From Klebsiella pneumoniae (GTDB lineage: Bacteria; Pseudomonadota; Gammaproteobacteria; Pseudomonadales; Pseudohongiellaceae), in contig CAMCRC010000005.1 of the NCBI GenBank assembly GCA_945877175.1, positions 1 to 58,576 of the forward strand: 58,576 bases of DNA, written 5' to 3'. This document shows, piece after piece, positions 1 to 8,093 of this stretch; position 1 is the first letter of the stretch, and every line of letters starts with the position of its first letter. The notes beneath the pieces are model-generated. The model searched no databases. It saw only the letters and a program-made list of their open reading frames with translations, and had not been told where the DNA came from. The position numbers and the translations under genes were made by a program.

Positions 1-2092
1 CGCCAAGTCCTCCCAGCGCCGCGCCAGACTCGATTGTCACCACGTCAATCTCGGGAGAATCCTGCAGGCGCACCATCTCATAGTCGTTGAAATTGCTCTG
101 CACAACGGCACCCTTGTCGATGGTGATTTCGCCAAAAAGTGCAGCGGTCAGTCCGAAGATCACGCCGCTCTCTGCCTGCGACCTCACGGTGTCAGGGTTC
201 ACGGCGCGACCGCAGTCAATTGCGCAGGTCACACGGTGCACTTTGACTTCTCCGCTTTCGGTAATCGACACCTCGGCGACCTGCGCCACGATGCTTCCGA
301 AGCTCTCCTGCAGTGCGATGCCCTGCGCGCGTCCGGCGGGCAGGTTGCGTTCCCAGCCGGCGCGCTCGGCGGCCGCTCTGAGAACGGCTGCGTGCCGTGG
401 CTTGTTTGCCAGCATGTTCAGGCGGAACTGATAGGGGTTCTGCTGCGCCTGATGCGCCAGCTCGTCCACGAAGGATTCCATGAAGAAGGTATGCTGGGAG
501 TGTGCCACGCTGCGCCAGGCTCCGAAGGGCACATGGGTCGGACTTTCGGCATAGGCAATGGACTGGCTGGCAATGCTGTAGGGAGTATGAGCCGCCTCGG
601 CGGGTTCATTCTTGCCGATGTAGTGATTCTCCCAGGCAGTCACGTTGCCATTGGCGTCGAAGGCAGCACGGAACCGGCTGGTGACGGCAGGGCGGTAATA
701 ATCCTGCTGCATGTCGTCTTCGCGACTCCAGACCGTCTTTACAGGGACGTCAAACGCCATGGCGATGCGCGTTGCCTGGTCAATCGTGTTGGTAGAGGTG
801 GGTAGACGTCGGCCGAAGCCACCTCCAAGGTAGAACGCGTGCACGGTGACGGCGTTCTCGTCCATCTCGGCAATGCTGGCAACACGACCCCGGATACCCA
901 GATTGTCCTGCGTGCCCGTCCAGACATCACAGCGGCCATCGTGGAAATGCACGGTGCAGTTCATGGGCTCCATGGCGGCATGGGCCAGGAAGGGGACGCG
1001 GTAAGTCGCTTCTACAACGCTTGCCGCACCGGCGATTGCAGTCGCAGTGTCGCCCGCCTCGACATCTTCGCTCAACTCTCCCTGCAGCGCCTGATCGTAC
1101 TGGGCATAAATGGTCTGCGTGGTCACGGCGTCATTGGCCGAGCTTTCGAAGCTGACGGGCATGGCATCCAGAGCCTGTTTTGCACGCCAGTAGCTGTCCG
1201 CCACCACGGCCACGGCATCCTCCATTTCCACAACACGCAACACGCCTCGGCGCTGCAGCGCCGCAGCGCTGTCAACAGAAACCAGCTTGCTGCCAAAAAC
1301 GGGTGCCGTCTTCACAGCGGCATAGAGCATGCCTGGCAGCCTGGCATCAATGCCGTAAGCGGCAGTGCCATCGACCTTGGCGGGGATGTCGATACGCGGT
1401 ATGGGCTTGCCCATCAGCGTGAACTGTGCGGGCTGCTTGAGCACGGGATAAGCTGCCGGTTCAAAGAGGGCGGCGTCGCTGGCCAGGTCGCCATAAGTCA
1501 ACGAGCGGCTGGTGGCAGCGTGGTGTACATGGCTCAGGCGCGTGGTCAGCTCCGCTTCCGGCACGCCCAGACGGGCCGCCGCAGCCTTGACCAGCATTTC
1601 ACGCGCGGCCGCACCGGCAACGCGCATGCCTTGTTCGCCAGTGAACCGAACGGAACTGCTGCCGCCGGTGATCTGCATGTTCATGATTTCGGCCACTTTC
1701 ATTGTGGCCGACGTGGCCATGCCGTCGAGGAAACGGGGAACGCTGACCCCCAACGATGTTGCGAATCCCTTGATCAGCACCCCGTTGGCGAACAGGTCGG
1801 TGGCCGGCGCCTGCTCCACATTGACCAGATCCCAGTCTGCATCCAGTTCGTCTGCAGCCATCATGGGCAGTGAGGTCAGAACGCCCTGTCCCATTTCAGA
1901 GTGCGGCACAATCACGGTGACTGTATTGTCTGGCGCAATTCTCAACCAGGTAGTCAGGAATGGTGGCTCGTTGCCGGCAAGGGCCGCGTTGGCCAGCTGG
2001 TGCTTGCTCGGGCGGGTCGTGGCGTAGCCGAGCAGCAGGCCGCCGCCCACAACAGTCGTGCCCAGCAGAAAGCGTCGTCGATTCATCTTCAT
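1..2092 (-). CDS. Xanthine dehydrogenase family molybdopterin-binding subunit (IorB-like), 3' end beyond window
   Basis: This is the large molybdenum-cofactor subunit of an isoquinoline 1-oxidoreductase/aldehyde oxidase-type hydroxylase, partnered by the [2Fe-2S] subunit immediately upstream. The start is ATG at 2092, preceded by AGGAG. The N-terminus, MKMNRRRFLLG, is a twin-arginine signal followed by a hydrophobic stretch, so export of the folded complex to the periplasm is likely. The frame stays open to the window edge (about 697 codons). It shows family motifs such as EMGQGVLTSLPM, GGGFGRRLP and CAIDCGRAVNPD. IorB proteins are usually around 730-780 residues, so only the C-terminal tail is missing. 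The substrate is not readable from sequence: N-heterocycles and aldehydes are both used in this family. The nearby amine oxidase would make aldehydes, which is suggestive only. Confidence 0.9.
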   Translation of the reverse strand, partial: MKMNRRRFLLGTTVVGGGLLLGYATTRPSKHQLANAALAGNEPPFLTTWLRIAPDNTVTVIVPHSEMGQGVLTSLPMMAADELDADWDLVNVEQAPATDLFANGVLIKGFATSLGVSVPRFLDGMATSATMKVAEIMNMQITGGSSSVRFTGEQGMRVAGAAAREMLVKAAAARLGVPEAELTTRLSHVHHAATSRSLTYGDLASDAALFEPAAYPVLKQPAQFTLMGKPIPRIDIPAKVDGTAAYGIDARLPGMLYAAVKTAPVFGSKLVSVDSAAALQRRGVLRVVEMEDAVAVVADSYWRAKQALDAMPVSFESSANDAVTTQTIYAQYDQALQGELSEDVEAGDTATAIAGAASVVEATYRVPFLAHAAMEPMNCTVHFHDGRCDVWTGTQDNLGIRGRVASIAEMDENAVTVHAFYLGGGFGRRLPTSTNTIDQATRIAMAFDVPVKTVWSREDDMQQDYYRPAVTSRFRAAFDANGNVTAWENHYIGKNEPAEAAHTPYSIASQSIAYAESPTHVPFGAWRSVAHSQHTFFMESFVDELAHQAQQNPYQFRLNMLANKPRHAAVLRAAAERAGWERNLPAGRAQGIALQESFGSIVAQVAEVSITESGEVKVHRVTCAIDCGRAVNPDTVRSQAESGVIFGLTAALFGEITIDKGAVVQSNFNDYEMVRLQDSPEIDVVTIESGAALGGLG

Positions 2093-2109
2093 GGAATTCT
2101 CCTGGTGCT

Positions 2110-2571
2110 TCAGGCTGTTGTGGATGTCAGAGAGCGAATGGCTGTGCGAATGCGCGGGTAAGTGCCACAACGGCATACATTCGTGATGGCGCCATCGATC
2201 TCGGCGTCGGTGGGTGCGGGGCTGGCGGCGAGCAGCGCCGATACCGCCATGATCATGCCGGACTGGCAGTAACCACACTGTGGGACCTGATGCTCGATCC
2301 AGGCTTGCTGAACGGCAGTCAATCCGCCTGCGGCGTTTACAGCAAGACCCTCGATGGTGGTGATGTCCGCGCCTTCGACGGCACTGACCGGTGTGACACA
2401 ACTGCGCACGGCGTTGCCATTGATCTGCACCGTACACGCACCGCAAGAGGCTATGCCGCACCCAAACTTGGTGCCGACAAGGCCCAGTTCATCGCGCAGT
2501 GCCCACAGCAGTGGCATCTCTGGTTCGATATCCAGTTCGTGTGCGCTGCCGTTCACTCGAAAACGTGCCAT
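2110..2571 (-). CDS. (2Fe-2S)-binding subunit of molybdenum hydroxylase (IorA-like)
   Basis: This small iron-sulfur subunit (153 aa) passes electrons from the molybdenum subunit to an acceptor. The N-terminal plant-type ferredoxin domain has the motif [11 protein letters not shown] followed by a downstream Cys. The C-terminal helical domain has CGYCQSGM and CRCGTYPRI, which bind the second [2Fe-2S] cluster. The start is ATG at 2571 (MARFRVNG), with AGGGGA upstream. An upstream in-frame extension lacks family similarity. There is no signal peptide, consistent with co-export on the Tat signal of the partner. The stop lies 17 bases before the iorB-like start, so the two form an operon. There is no FAD subunit, as in the two-subunit IorAB type. 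Confidence 0.92.
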   Translation of the reverse strand: MARFRVNGSAHELDIEPEMPLLWALRDELGLVGTKFGCGIASCGACTVQINGNAVRSCVTPVSAVEGADITTIEGLAVNAAGGLTAVQQAWIEHQVPQCGYCQSGMIMAVSALLAASPAPTDAEIDGAITNVCRCGTYPRIRTAIRSLTSTTA

Positions 2572-2787
2572 GACTGTTCCCCTGTGTTGAATGTGGAGTA
2601 TGCGTGGAAAATTACTGACTGCGGACCTGTGTGTTCCGCTCTGTGACTTGCGGGCAGCATATAGGAGTTCCCGATGCCCGGCAATTTCGGTCCGGCGCAT
2701 CGGCAGGCAGATACTGGCGGATTACTGAAATTGCAGGAATCATGCAGAAGAGTATTCAAAAAGCCGGCAGGGCGTTTCAGATTGTCG

Positions 2788-2816
2788 TTGACTCATAGGG
2801 GATTCCGGCGAAAATA
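2788..2816 (+). promoter_or_regulatory. Candidate sigma70 promoter before the small lipoprotein
   Basis: TTGACT at 2788-2793 and AAAATA at 2811-2816 are separated by 17 bases. The -35 box is good and the -10 box is weak. It sits 82 bases before the lipoprotein ATG inside the 327-base divergent gap (2572-2898). I see no gene in that gap. Confidence 0.3.
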
Positions 2817-2898
2817 GCCCGGCGTCGAATACAGACGCGCATGAGCAAAGACACCGATTCGACGACACATTGGCGAACAGACAACAAAAGAGGAAAAC

Positions 2899-3264
2899 AT
2901 GAAAAAATTCTACAAGGGCTTGATGATCGCGGTAGCTGCATTGTTCCTGGCTGCCTGTGCTTCCACACCGGCCAACCCATTCGTCGGTGGCTGGGATGTC
3001 ACCATTGATACACCGGTTGGTGTATTGAACGCAGCGATCGACATTACCCCGGACCTGGCAGGCACCATGTCTTCCGGTGAAATGGGATCTGCCACGCTGA
3101 CTGGCGTGACCGTGGAAGAAAATGCGGTGAGCTTCCAGACCATCATCGACGCACAAGGCCAGACGCTGACTCTGCGATTCTCTGGCACCATTGACGGCGA
3201 TTCACTGGCCGGCAATTTCGACACTGACTTCGGTGCAATTGCCGTAACGGGCGTGCGTCGCTAG
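2899..3264 (+). CDS. Small predicted lipoprotein of unknown function
   Basis: This is a 121-residue protein starting MKKFYKGLMIAVAALF. The lipobox LAAC places the lipidated Cys near residue 21, so the mature protein should be membrane-anchored in the envelope. The remainder (about 100 residues) is rich in Gly, Thr and hydrophobic residues in an alternating pattern, as in a small beta-barrel or beta-sandwich. It begins with a short NPFVGGWDVTID segment and ends TGVRR. The start ATG at 2899 has AGAGGA upstream. It stands alone, divergent from the iorAB-like operon and convergent with the glutamate-synthase-like gene. I do not recognise a named family, and no function is proposed. Confidence 0.8.
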   Translation: MKKFYKGLMIAVAALFLAACASTPANPFVGGWDVTIDTPVGVLNAAIDITPDLAGTMSSGEMGSATLTGVTVEENAVSFQTIIDAQGQTLTLRFSGTIDGDSLAGNFDTDFGAIAVTGVRR

Positions 3265-3283
3265 GAAATTCCGCAGCTCAGGC

Positions 3284-3317
3284 ACAGTGGTCTTCCGGAA
3301 AAGCGGACGACCACTGT
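3284..3317. terminator. Strong hairpin between convergent genes
   Basis: ACAGTGGTC (3284-3292) pairs with GACCACTGT (3309-3317), and an inner TCCG/CGGA extends the stem. There is no clear T-run on either strand. The position, 20 bases after the lipoprotein stop and before the convergent gene's end, suggests a shared transcript end. Confidence 0.45.
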
Positions 3318-3407
3318 CCACTCTCCCACTACCTGCTCAACCAAATGTCCCAGAACTCCCCGCGCCAAATCAGCTCGTCGCGAATTCCACTCGCCCTGTC
3401 AGCCTGA

Positions 3408-5027
3408 TCAGAATCGCTCGGCACTGGCCCTTGCCCAGTCCTCGGCGTACTCCTCCGGAATGCTCGTCGTCAGCAGCTGGCCGTCACTCAAAGGTTTGTG
3501 AATCTGATCGAAATGTTTCAGATCCTTGCCCACGCGCTGGAAGAGATCTGACGCCTTGATCATCTCGGGGTCGTCGTAGCCCAGCGCTCCGCACAGTTCC
3601 AGAAAGGCTTCGACAGTGCCGTGCTGATAGTTGGCTGCGCGACGAGACTTGTCTTTTACATCCACTGCCCTGCCTCGGACCGGGTCCTGTGTGGCGATCC
3701 CTGTGGGGCAGTTGTTGGTGTTGCAAGCCTTCGATTGAATACAGCCGATGGCCAGCATCATTGAACGCGCCGCGTTCACGGTGTCCGCCCCCACGGCAAT
3801 CTTGCTGAGCATGTCAAAGCCCGTGGCCGTTTTGCCTGCGCTGATGATGCGGATCTTGTCGCGCAGCCCTGCTCCCCGCAGCACGTGATCGACAAAATAG
3901 GTCGCTTCCAGGCAGGGCATGCCAAGGCGGTCGGAGAACTCCACTGGCGCTGCTCCGGTGCCGCCCTCAGCGCCGTCCACCGTGATGAAATCAGGCAGGA
4001 TGCCCGTTGCCAGCATGGCTTTCACGATGCCCATGAACTCATGCTTCTTGCCGATGCACAGCTTGAAGCCTGTGGGTTTGCCGCCGCTCAGATCGCGCAG
4101 GCGCTTCACGAAGGCAAGCAGGCTCTGTGGAGAGTTGAATTCCGGATGATTGGCAGGGGACGACACTGTCTTGCCAACCTCCACCAGCCGGATCCTGGCA
4201 ATCTCTTCCGTCACTTTTGCGCCGGGCAAGACACCACCATGGGAAGGCTTGGCCCCCTGGGATATCTTGATCTCGATCATCTTCACTACGTCCGGCGTGG
4301 CATTGTGTGCAAAGGCTTCGTCATTGAATGAGCCATCCAGATTGCGACAACCGAAGTATCCCGTGCCAATCTGCCAGATCAGGTCTCCACCATGTTTCAA
4401 GTGATGCGAGCTGATGCTGCCTTCACCGGTATTGTGAGCAAAACCACCGATCGCGGCGCCTTTGTTCAAGGCCTCGATCGCGTTGCCGCTGAGTGCACCG
4501 AAACTCATCGCTGAGATATTCAGAAGCGAGGCACTGTAAGGTTTGCTGCACTGCGGGCCGCCGATGAGTACTCGGGATTTTTCCTTGGGCACTGTCGTGG
4601 TCTGAATGGAGTGGAAGACGGTGAGATAGCCCTCGGACATCAAGTCCTGTTCAGTGCCAAAGGGCAGCGTGTCGTTCAGACCCTTGGCTCGGCGGTAAAT
4701 CAAGTCACGGGCTTCGCGGTTGAACGGGGCTTCTTCCAGATTGCTGGCGATGAAGTACTGGCGAATCTCCGGTCGAATACTCTCCAGCAGATAACGCAGA
4801 TTGGCAAACACCGGGTAGTTCTTGCGCAGATTGCTTTCGCTGAAATACATGTCGTGCAGGCCGATGCCGAAAAAGGCCAGTGCGCACCCAAAGAAGGTGA
4901 CCGGCCCGGGATGCTCGGCGAGCGCCACCGGAGTCAGAGCACCGTTGGTCGCCACCCACACCGTGTAGAACGCTACAGGTATCCAGAGGACACTGGTGAT
5001 CCAGAAGAAACGAACAGTTGGAGTCAT
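3408..5027 (-). CDS. FMN-binding glutamate synthase family protein, membrane anchored
   Basis: This 539-residue protein has the FMN/3Fe-4S synthase domain of glutamate synthase (GltB central part) without the glutaminase domain. Two hydrophobic segments near the N-terminus (about residues 7-26 and 40-60) should anchor it in the inner membrane. The catalytic barrel shows VDGAEGGTGAAP and a Cys cluster CIQSKACNTNNC with the spacing expected for a [3Fe-4S] centre. Family members act as glutamate synthases or as FMN oxidoreductases of unclear substrate. Without a glutaminase domain it would need free ammonia or a different role. The ATG at 5027 is preceded by AGGAAA. It is a single-gene unit. A role in handling ammonia or glutamate released by the nearby amine oxidase and GGT is inference only. 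Confidence 0.88.
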   Translation of the reverse strand: MTPTVRFFWITSVLWIPVAFYTVWVATNGALTPVALAEHPGPVTFFGCALAFFGIGLHDMYFSESNLRKNYPVFANLRYLLESIRPEIRQYFIASNLEEAPFNREARDLIYRRAKGLNDTLPFGTEQDLMSEGYLTVFHSIQTTTVPKEKSRVLIGGPQCSKPYSASLLNISAMSFGALSGNAIEALNKGAAIGGFAHNTGEGSISSHHLKHGGDLIWQIGTGYFGCRNLDGSFNDEAFAHNATPDVVKMIEIKISQGAKPSHGGVLPGAKVTEEIARIRLVEVGKTVSSPANHPEFNSPQSLLAFVKRLRDLSGGKPTGFKLCIGKKHEFMGIVKAMLATGILPDFITVDGAEGGTGAAPVEFSDRLGMPCLEATYFVDHVLRGAGLRDKIRIISAGKTATGFDMLSKIAVGADTVNAARSMMLAIGCIQSKACNTNNCPTGIATQDPVRGRAVDVKDKSRRAANYQHGTVEAFLELCGALGYDDPEMIKASDLFQRVGKDLKHFDQIHKPLSDGQLLTTSIPEEYAEDWARASAERF

Positions 5028-5090
5028 GGCATCAATTTCCTTTGATTATGCAAACGATAAACAGGAGTGTTCGTTCCCGTGCCGGTGCAC

Positions 5091-5819
5091 TTACAGTTTC
5101 AGCAACAGCGTCACGGATGCCTCACTGTCAGTCTTCTTGCGGCCCAGCGGTACTTCTGTCTGGTGCTTCAACTTGATCGCAAATTTCATGGACATGCTGT
5201 TGGAAATCTCGGATTGAATCGCGGTCTCGGATCTGCCGATACTGGACTCATCGCCCGCCTCCACGCTGAAAGTCTGCGTGAACATGGCATTGTCCGAAAC
5301 ATTCCACTGATACTCGGTGCCTACGCGGATGATGGCTTCTTCGAAGTCATCGGTGGGGGTGCGCGAACTGCGGATACCGCCACCGATTGTGTAGTTCCAG
5401 TCCATGGTGGCGTGTTCACGCAGCAGATTTTGTCCCCAGTTGACCGAGAGGTCAGATTGACTGTCGTAGCCGCTGAAGCGATCGTCTTCATGGGCGGCGC
5501 GGGTAAGAATAAAGGAATCAGGTGACAGGTTGTAGGTGGCAGAGCCTACTGTTTACAGACGCTGCGCCGCCAGCTCGTCATCCTTGGAAGAACGGAATCC
5601 ATCCAGTGACATGCCGTATTCCCAGGCATCCTGCAGCCACACGAATGAGCCCTTGAACTTGATGTTTTCGTCTTTGGTATTGCCGCCTGTGAAGATGGCG
5701 CCAAGCTCCAGTTCAGTGGACAGGTTGTCCTCGGCTTCCTGCGCCAGTGCGGCAGAGACAGAGCCCGCAACAAGCAACGTGAAGAGAGGCAGACGAAGGC
5801 GTTGGGAACGAAAAGCCAT
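5091..5819 (-). pseudogene. DUF481 (salt-induced outer membrane protein-like) gene interrupted by an in-frame TAA
   Basis: The frame beginning at ATG 5819 (MAFRSQRLRLPLFTLLVAG, a signal peptide) reads into a DUF481 beta-barrel (TELELGAIFTGGNTKDENI). It then meets TAA at 5553-5555 after the residues AAQRL. The same frame continues without another stop (TVGSATYNLSPDSF, HEDDRFSGYDSQ) to a natural end at 5091 with LLLKL. Joined, it makes 242 codons, the expected size for a YdiY/DUF481 outer-membrane protein. A one-base change from TAC/TAT, CAA or AAA would explain the stop. It is either a very recent pseudogene, a read-through codon or a sequencing error. The rest of the frame is undamaged, which argues against old decay. 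Confidence 0.85.
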
Positions 5820-5940
5820 ATGAACATCCTTTGTTGTAGATTTGCCGGAAATTTGAACAACGGCATTCTACAAGCAGGCATCGGGAATGGCCAATTTCGC
5901 TGCAAAGAAGAATAAAGGAAGGAGCGTACGTAAACGATGC

Positions 5941-5974
5941 CCTTCGGGACGTGCCTGATGGCAACTCCCGAAGG
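5941..5974 (-). terminator. Hairpin after the second ridA gene
   Basis: CCTTCGGGA (5941-5949) pairs with TCCCGAAGG (5966-5974), and an inner TGCC/GGCA is closed by TGAT. It lies 13 bases past the stop of the ridA gene on the minus strand. There is no T-run, so it may be a processing or pause structure. Confidence 0.5.
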
Positions 5975-5986
5975 ACATTTCATGTC

Positions 5987-6463
5987 TTAGTTGGGCATGC
6001 GGGACGCGCGGATCTCGATCTCCACAAGCCAGTTCTCGTTGACCAGATCAGCGACTACGACAGTCGTGCGCACGGGCTTTGTTGGATTGGCTTCCGTACC
6101 GAAAAACTGGAGGTAGCCGCTGTTGATGCCGTCGAAGTCGAACTCTCCGTCCGGGCCGGCAACGCCGAAAATGCGCACCTGCACGATGTCGGACATGGAC
6201 CAGCCCTGTTCTTCCAGCGTCGCTTTGAACTTCTCGAAAATGTTGACAGTCTGCTGCTCCATGTTGCCCCAGCTGCCGTCAGCAGCGGCTGAAGCACCAG
6301 CGCCACTCAAATAGAGAGTCTCGGCACCTGCCGGGATGTAAATATTGTTGAACAGCACGCGGCTTTCGCCGGTGCGGACAATTTCCTGCGCGCTGGCAGT
6401 GGCAGTGAAGAGCGTCGCTGCCAAGGCAGTCGTCAGGCATACAGTCTTGAACAGAGTTTTCAT
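5987..6463 (-). CDS. Exported RidA-family (YjgF/UK114) protein, copy 2
   Basis: RidA proteins hydrolyse reactive enamine/imine intermediates to keto acids or aldehydes plus ammonia and are normally cytosolic. This 158-residue protein begins with a clear Sec signal peptide (MKTLFKTVCLTTALAATLF, cleavage near ASAQ), so it should work in the periplasm. The RidA fold follows. The conserved Arg of the active site is present in KPVRTTVVVADL, followed by WLVEIEIRA. It is about two-thirds identical by eye to the paralogue 400 bases upstream. The catalytic Arg makes imine deaminase activity plausible, although many RidA subfamilies lack proven activity. It is the last gene of the minus-strand run that begins at the TonB receptor, separated from the first ridA by a 397-base gap. 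Confidence 0.92.
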   Translation of the reverse strand: MKTLFKTVCLTTALAATLFTATASAQEIVRTGESRVLFNNIYIPAGAETLYLSGAGASAAADGSWGNMEQQTVNIFEKFKATLEEQGWSMSDIVQVRIFGVAGPDGEFDFDGINSGYLQFFGTEANPTKPVRTTVVVADLVNENWLVEIEIRASRMPN

Positions 6464-6499
6464 GTGCAGATCCTCTTGCTGTGGGTTGGCGTGTGAGCG

Positions 6500-6545
6500 T
6501 GCATGTTCATCTTGAAGCGCAGATACCAGCAGGCTTCGTCGGCAT
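6500..6545 (-). pseudogene. Remnant of a TonB-receptor C-terminus
   Basis: The minus strand reads ACWYLRFKMNM here, matching the AFWYARFKMDI end of the intact receptor at 8094-10631. The DNA match is also clear: CATCTTGAAGCG at 6508-6519 repeats 8103-8114, with continuing similarity for about 20 bases. The original stop is lost, and the frame runs on to a TGA overlapping the ridA start. It suggests that a second receptor once preceded this ridA. Confidence 0.5.
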
Positions 6546-6680
6546 CAGATGCCTTGCCCCAAGCCTGGGTTCTCTCTTGCAAGTAGAGGGAATCGACCAC
6601 GATTGCAGGCATTCACATTATCGAGAAGGGAAATGCTGAAAGTCCTACCAGTTTTGTTCTGAATATCTACTTGAGGAAAA

Positions 6681-6694
6681 TTGTTTTAAAACAA
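6681..6694. promoter_or_regulatory. AT-rich palindrome in the gap between ridA paralogues
   Basis: TTGTTTTAAAACAA is a perfect 14-base palindrome in an AT-rich stretch about 220 bases upstream of the second ridA. It could be an operator or part of a promoter. The rest of the 6464-6860 gap holds only the receptor scrap and a GAAGGGC/GCCCTTC hairpin near 6835 just after the first ridA, followed on the minus strand by a T-run. Confidence 0.3.
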
Positions 6695-6860
6695 ACTGAT
6701 ACATGAGGACTGCCGAATCATTGACCGGCAAGGGAAGAAAATTTCCCACTATGAGGAGAAAAAGGAGGTGCTTACTTTTTGATCAAGAAGGGGCGTGGTG
6801 CGATGAAAAACTGCCGGCAGTGAAGGGCTGGACTGCGCCCTTCCTGCCAGCGAGGAGGAT

Positions 6861-7337
6861 CTACTCAGGCATTCTGTAGGCGCGAACTTCCACTTCAACG
6901 AGCCAGCCATCCACAACCAGGTCGGCGATTTCAACAGTCGCACGCACCGGCTTCATCGGATTCTCTTCAGTGCCGAAAAATTGCTGATAGCCGCGGTTGA
7001 AGCCGGCGAAATCGAAGGTGCCGTCTTCGCCCGCCACGCCGTACACACGCACCTGGACGATGTCAGCCATTGACCAGCCCTGCTCTTCCATTGTGGCTTT
7101 GAATTTGTTGAAAATGTCGACCGTCTGCTGCTCCATGTCGCCATAGCTGCCATCGGGCAGAGGATCAGCGCCAGTGCCGCTCATGTACAGAATTTCAGCA
7201 CCGGCTGGGATGAAGATGCTGTTGTAGAAATTGCGGCCTTCGCCGGTGCGGACGATTTCCTGAGCACTGCTGCTGACCGCGAAGGCGGCGGCGAACAGGG
7301 CGGCGGAAAGGGAAACTGCCTTGGTGAATCGATTCAT
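6861..7337 (-). CDS. Exported RidA-family (YjgF/UK114) protein, copy 1
   Basis: This is a 158-residue paralogue of the gene at 5987, with its own Sec signal peptide (MNRFTKAVSLSAALFAAAF, cleavage near SSAQ) and the same RidA fold. The active-site Arg is kept in KPVRATVEIADL, followed by WLVEVEVRAY. Identical blocks such as QEIVRTGE, EEQGWSM and DIVQVR show recent common origin. It lies 39 bases after the dihaem cytochrome c stop and is probably co-transcribed with it. Together these features suggest a periplasmic enamine/imine hydrolase coupled to an envelope oxidase. That is inference: the signal peptides and Arg are seen, the activity is not. Confidence 0.92.
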   Translation of the reverse strand: MNRFTKAVSLSAALFAAAFAVSSSAQEIVRTGEGRNFYNSIFIPAGAEILYMSGTGADPLPDGSYGDMEQQTVDIFNKFKATMEEQGWSMADIVQVRVYGVAGEDGTFDFAGFNRGYQQFFGTEENPMKPVRATVEIADLVVDGWLVEVEVRAYRMPE

Positions 7338-7376
7338 TTCGTTAGGCCTCTTTTTAGGGTCTGCAGGAGGAACGTT

Positions 7377-8006
7377 TCAGCGTCCCAGGGTGTTGATGTA
7401 ACTGACAACGTCGACAATGGCCTTGTCGTCGGCAAGTCCGGAGGTCATGGTGCGCATCATCGCGCCATACTGATCCAGAGGGTCGACGCCGCGGTAGCCG
7501 GCCTTGAAGTTCTTGAGCTGCGTGACGAGATACCAGTCATTCTGACCGGCCAGTGCTGGTGCATTCATGGCTTCGCTGCCCTGGGCAGCATCGCCGTGAC
7601 AACTGGCGCAGGCCTGATAGAGCTGACGACCGCGGGTGGCATCGCCCCCGGTGAGGGTCGGTGTGGCAGGGACATATTCCCAGGTGGCCGCCCATTCAAG
7701 GATATCGGCGATGTTTTCGTTGGTCAGGATTGCGGCCATCGGCTGCATTTCCATGCCTTGTATGTCGGAAGGGTGCTTGCCACGCCCACCGGCGCGGAAC
7801 AGCTCCAGCTGCCGCTTGAGATACCATGACTCCATGCCCGCAAGTCGGGGGCCCTGGATGCCTTCGCTGCCAATGCCGTCAGTGCCGTGGCAGGTAAAAC
7901 AGAAACGATGATTGACCGGTTCGTGAGTCTCGGCCGCCCAGCTGCCCGCAGTGGCCAGGGCCATGACGAAAACTGCCAGCAATTGAACTACTACTTTGCG
8001 AAACAT
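7377..8006 (-). CDS. Dihaem cytochrome c (cytochrome c4-like)
   Basis: This is a periplasmic electron carrier of 209 residues. The start at ATG 8006 (MFRKVVVQLLAVFVMALATAG) gives a clean signal peptide and has AGGAG upstream. A longer upstream frame would run through a terminator hairpin. Two haem-binding motifs, CFTCH and CASCH, lie in two tandem class I domains, each followed by a Met-containing loop (EMQPMAAIL and GAMMRTMTSG) that should give the sixth ligand. This layout resembles cytochrome c4. It sits between a TonB receptor and ridA in a same-strand run. Taking electrons from the Tat-exported amine oxidase or the IorAB-like enzyme is possible but unproven. Confidence 0.9.
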   Translation of the reverse strand: MFRKVVVQLLAVFVMALATAGSWAAETHEPVNHRFCFTCHGTDGIGSEGIQGPRLAGMESWYLKRQLELFRAGGRGKHPSDIQGMEMQPMAAILTNENIADILEWAATWEYVPATPTLTGGDATRGRQLYQACASCHGDAAQGSEAMNAPALAGQNDWYLVTQLKNFKAGYRGVDPLDQYGAMMRTMTSGLADDKAIVDVVSYINTLGR

Positions 8007-8030
8007 ATGCGTGAATCTCCTGGTAAGAAA

Positions 8031-8054
8031 AGGGTGCCACCGAAGTGGCACCCT
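8031..8054 (-). terminator. Rho-independent terminator after the TonB receptor
   Basis: A 10-bp perfect stem, AGGGTGCCAC/GTGGCACCCT, is closed by a UUCG tetraloop on the minus strand and followed by TTTCTT. It separates the receptor (stop at 8094) from the cytochrome c start at 8006. Confidence 0.8.
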
Positions 8055-8093
8055 TTGCATGGACTTACATTGCATCAAGCAAGTGCGACAGAC

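Noticed and set aside
839-1873. Long open frame on the plus strand opposite the IorB-like gene
   Set aside because: It is the GC-rich antisense shadow of the real gene: no family likeness, no ribosome site, and the minus-strand frame has clear IorB motifs.
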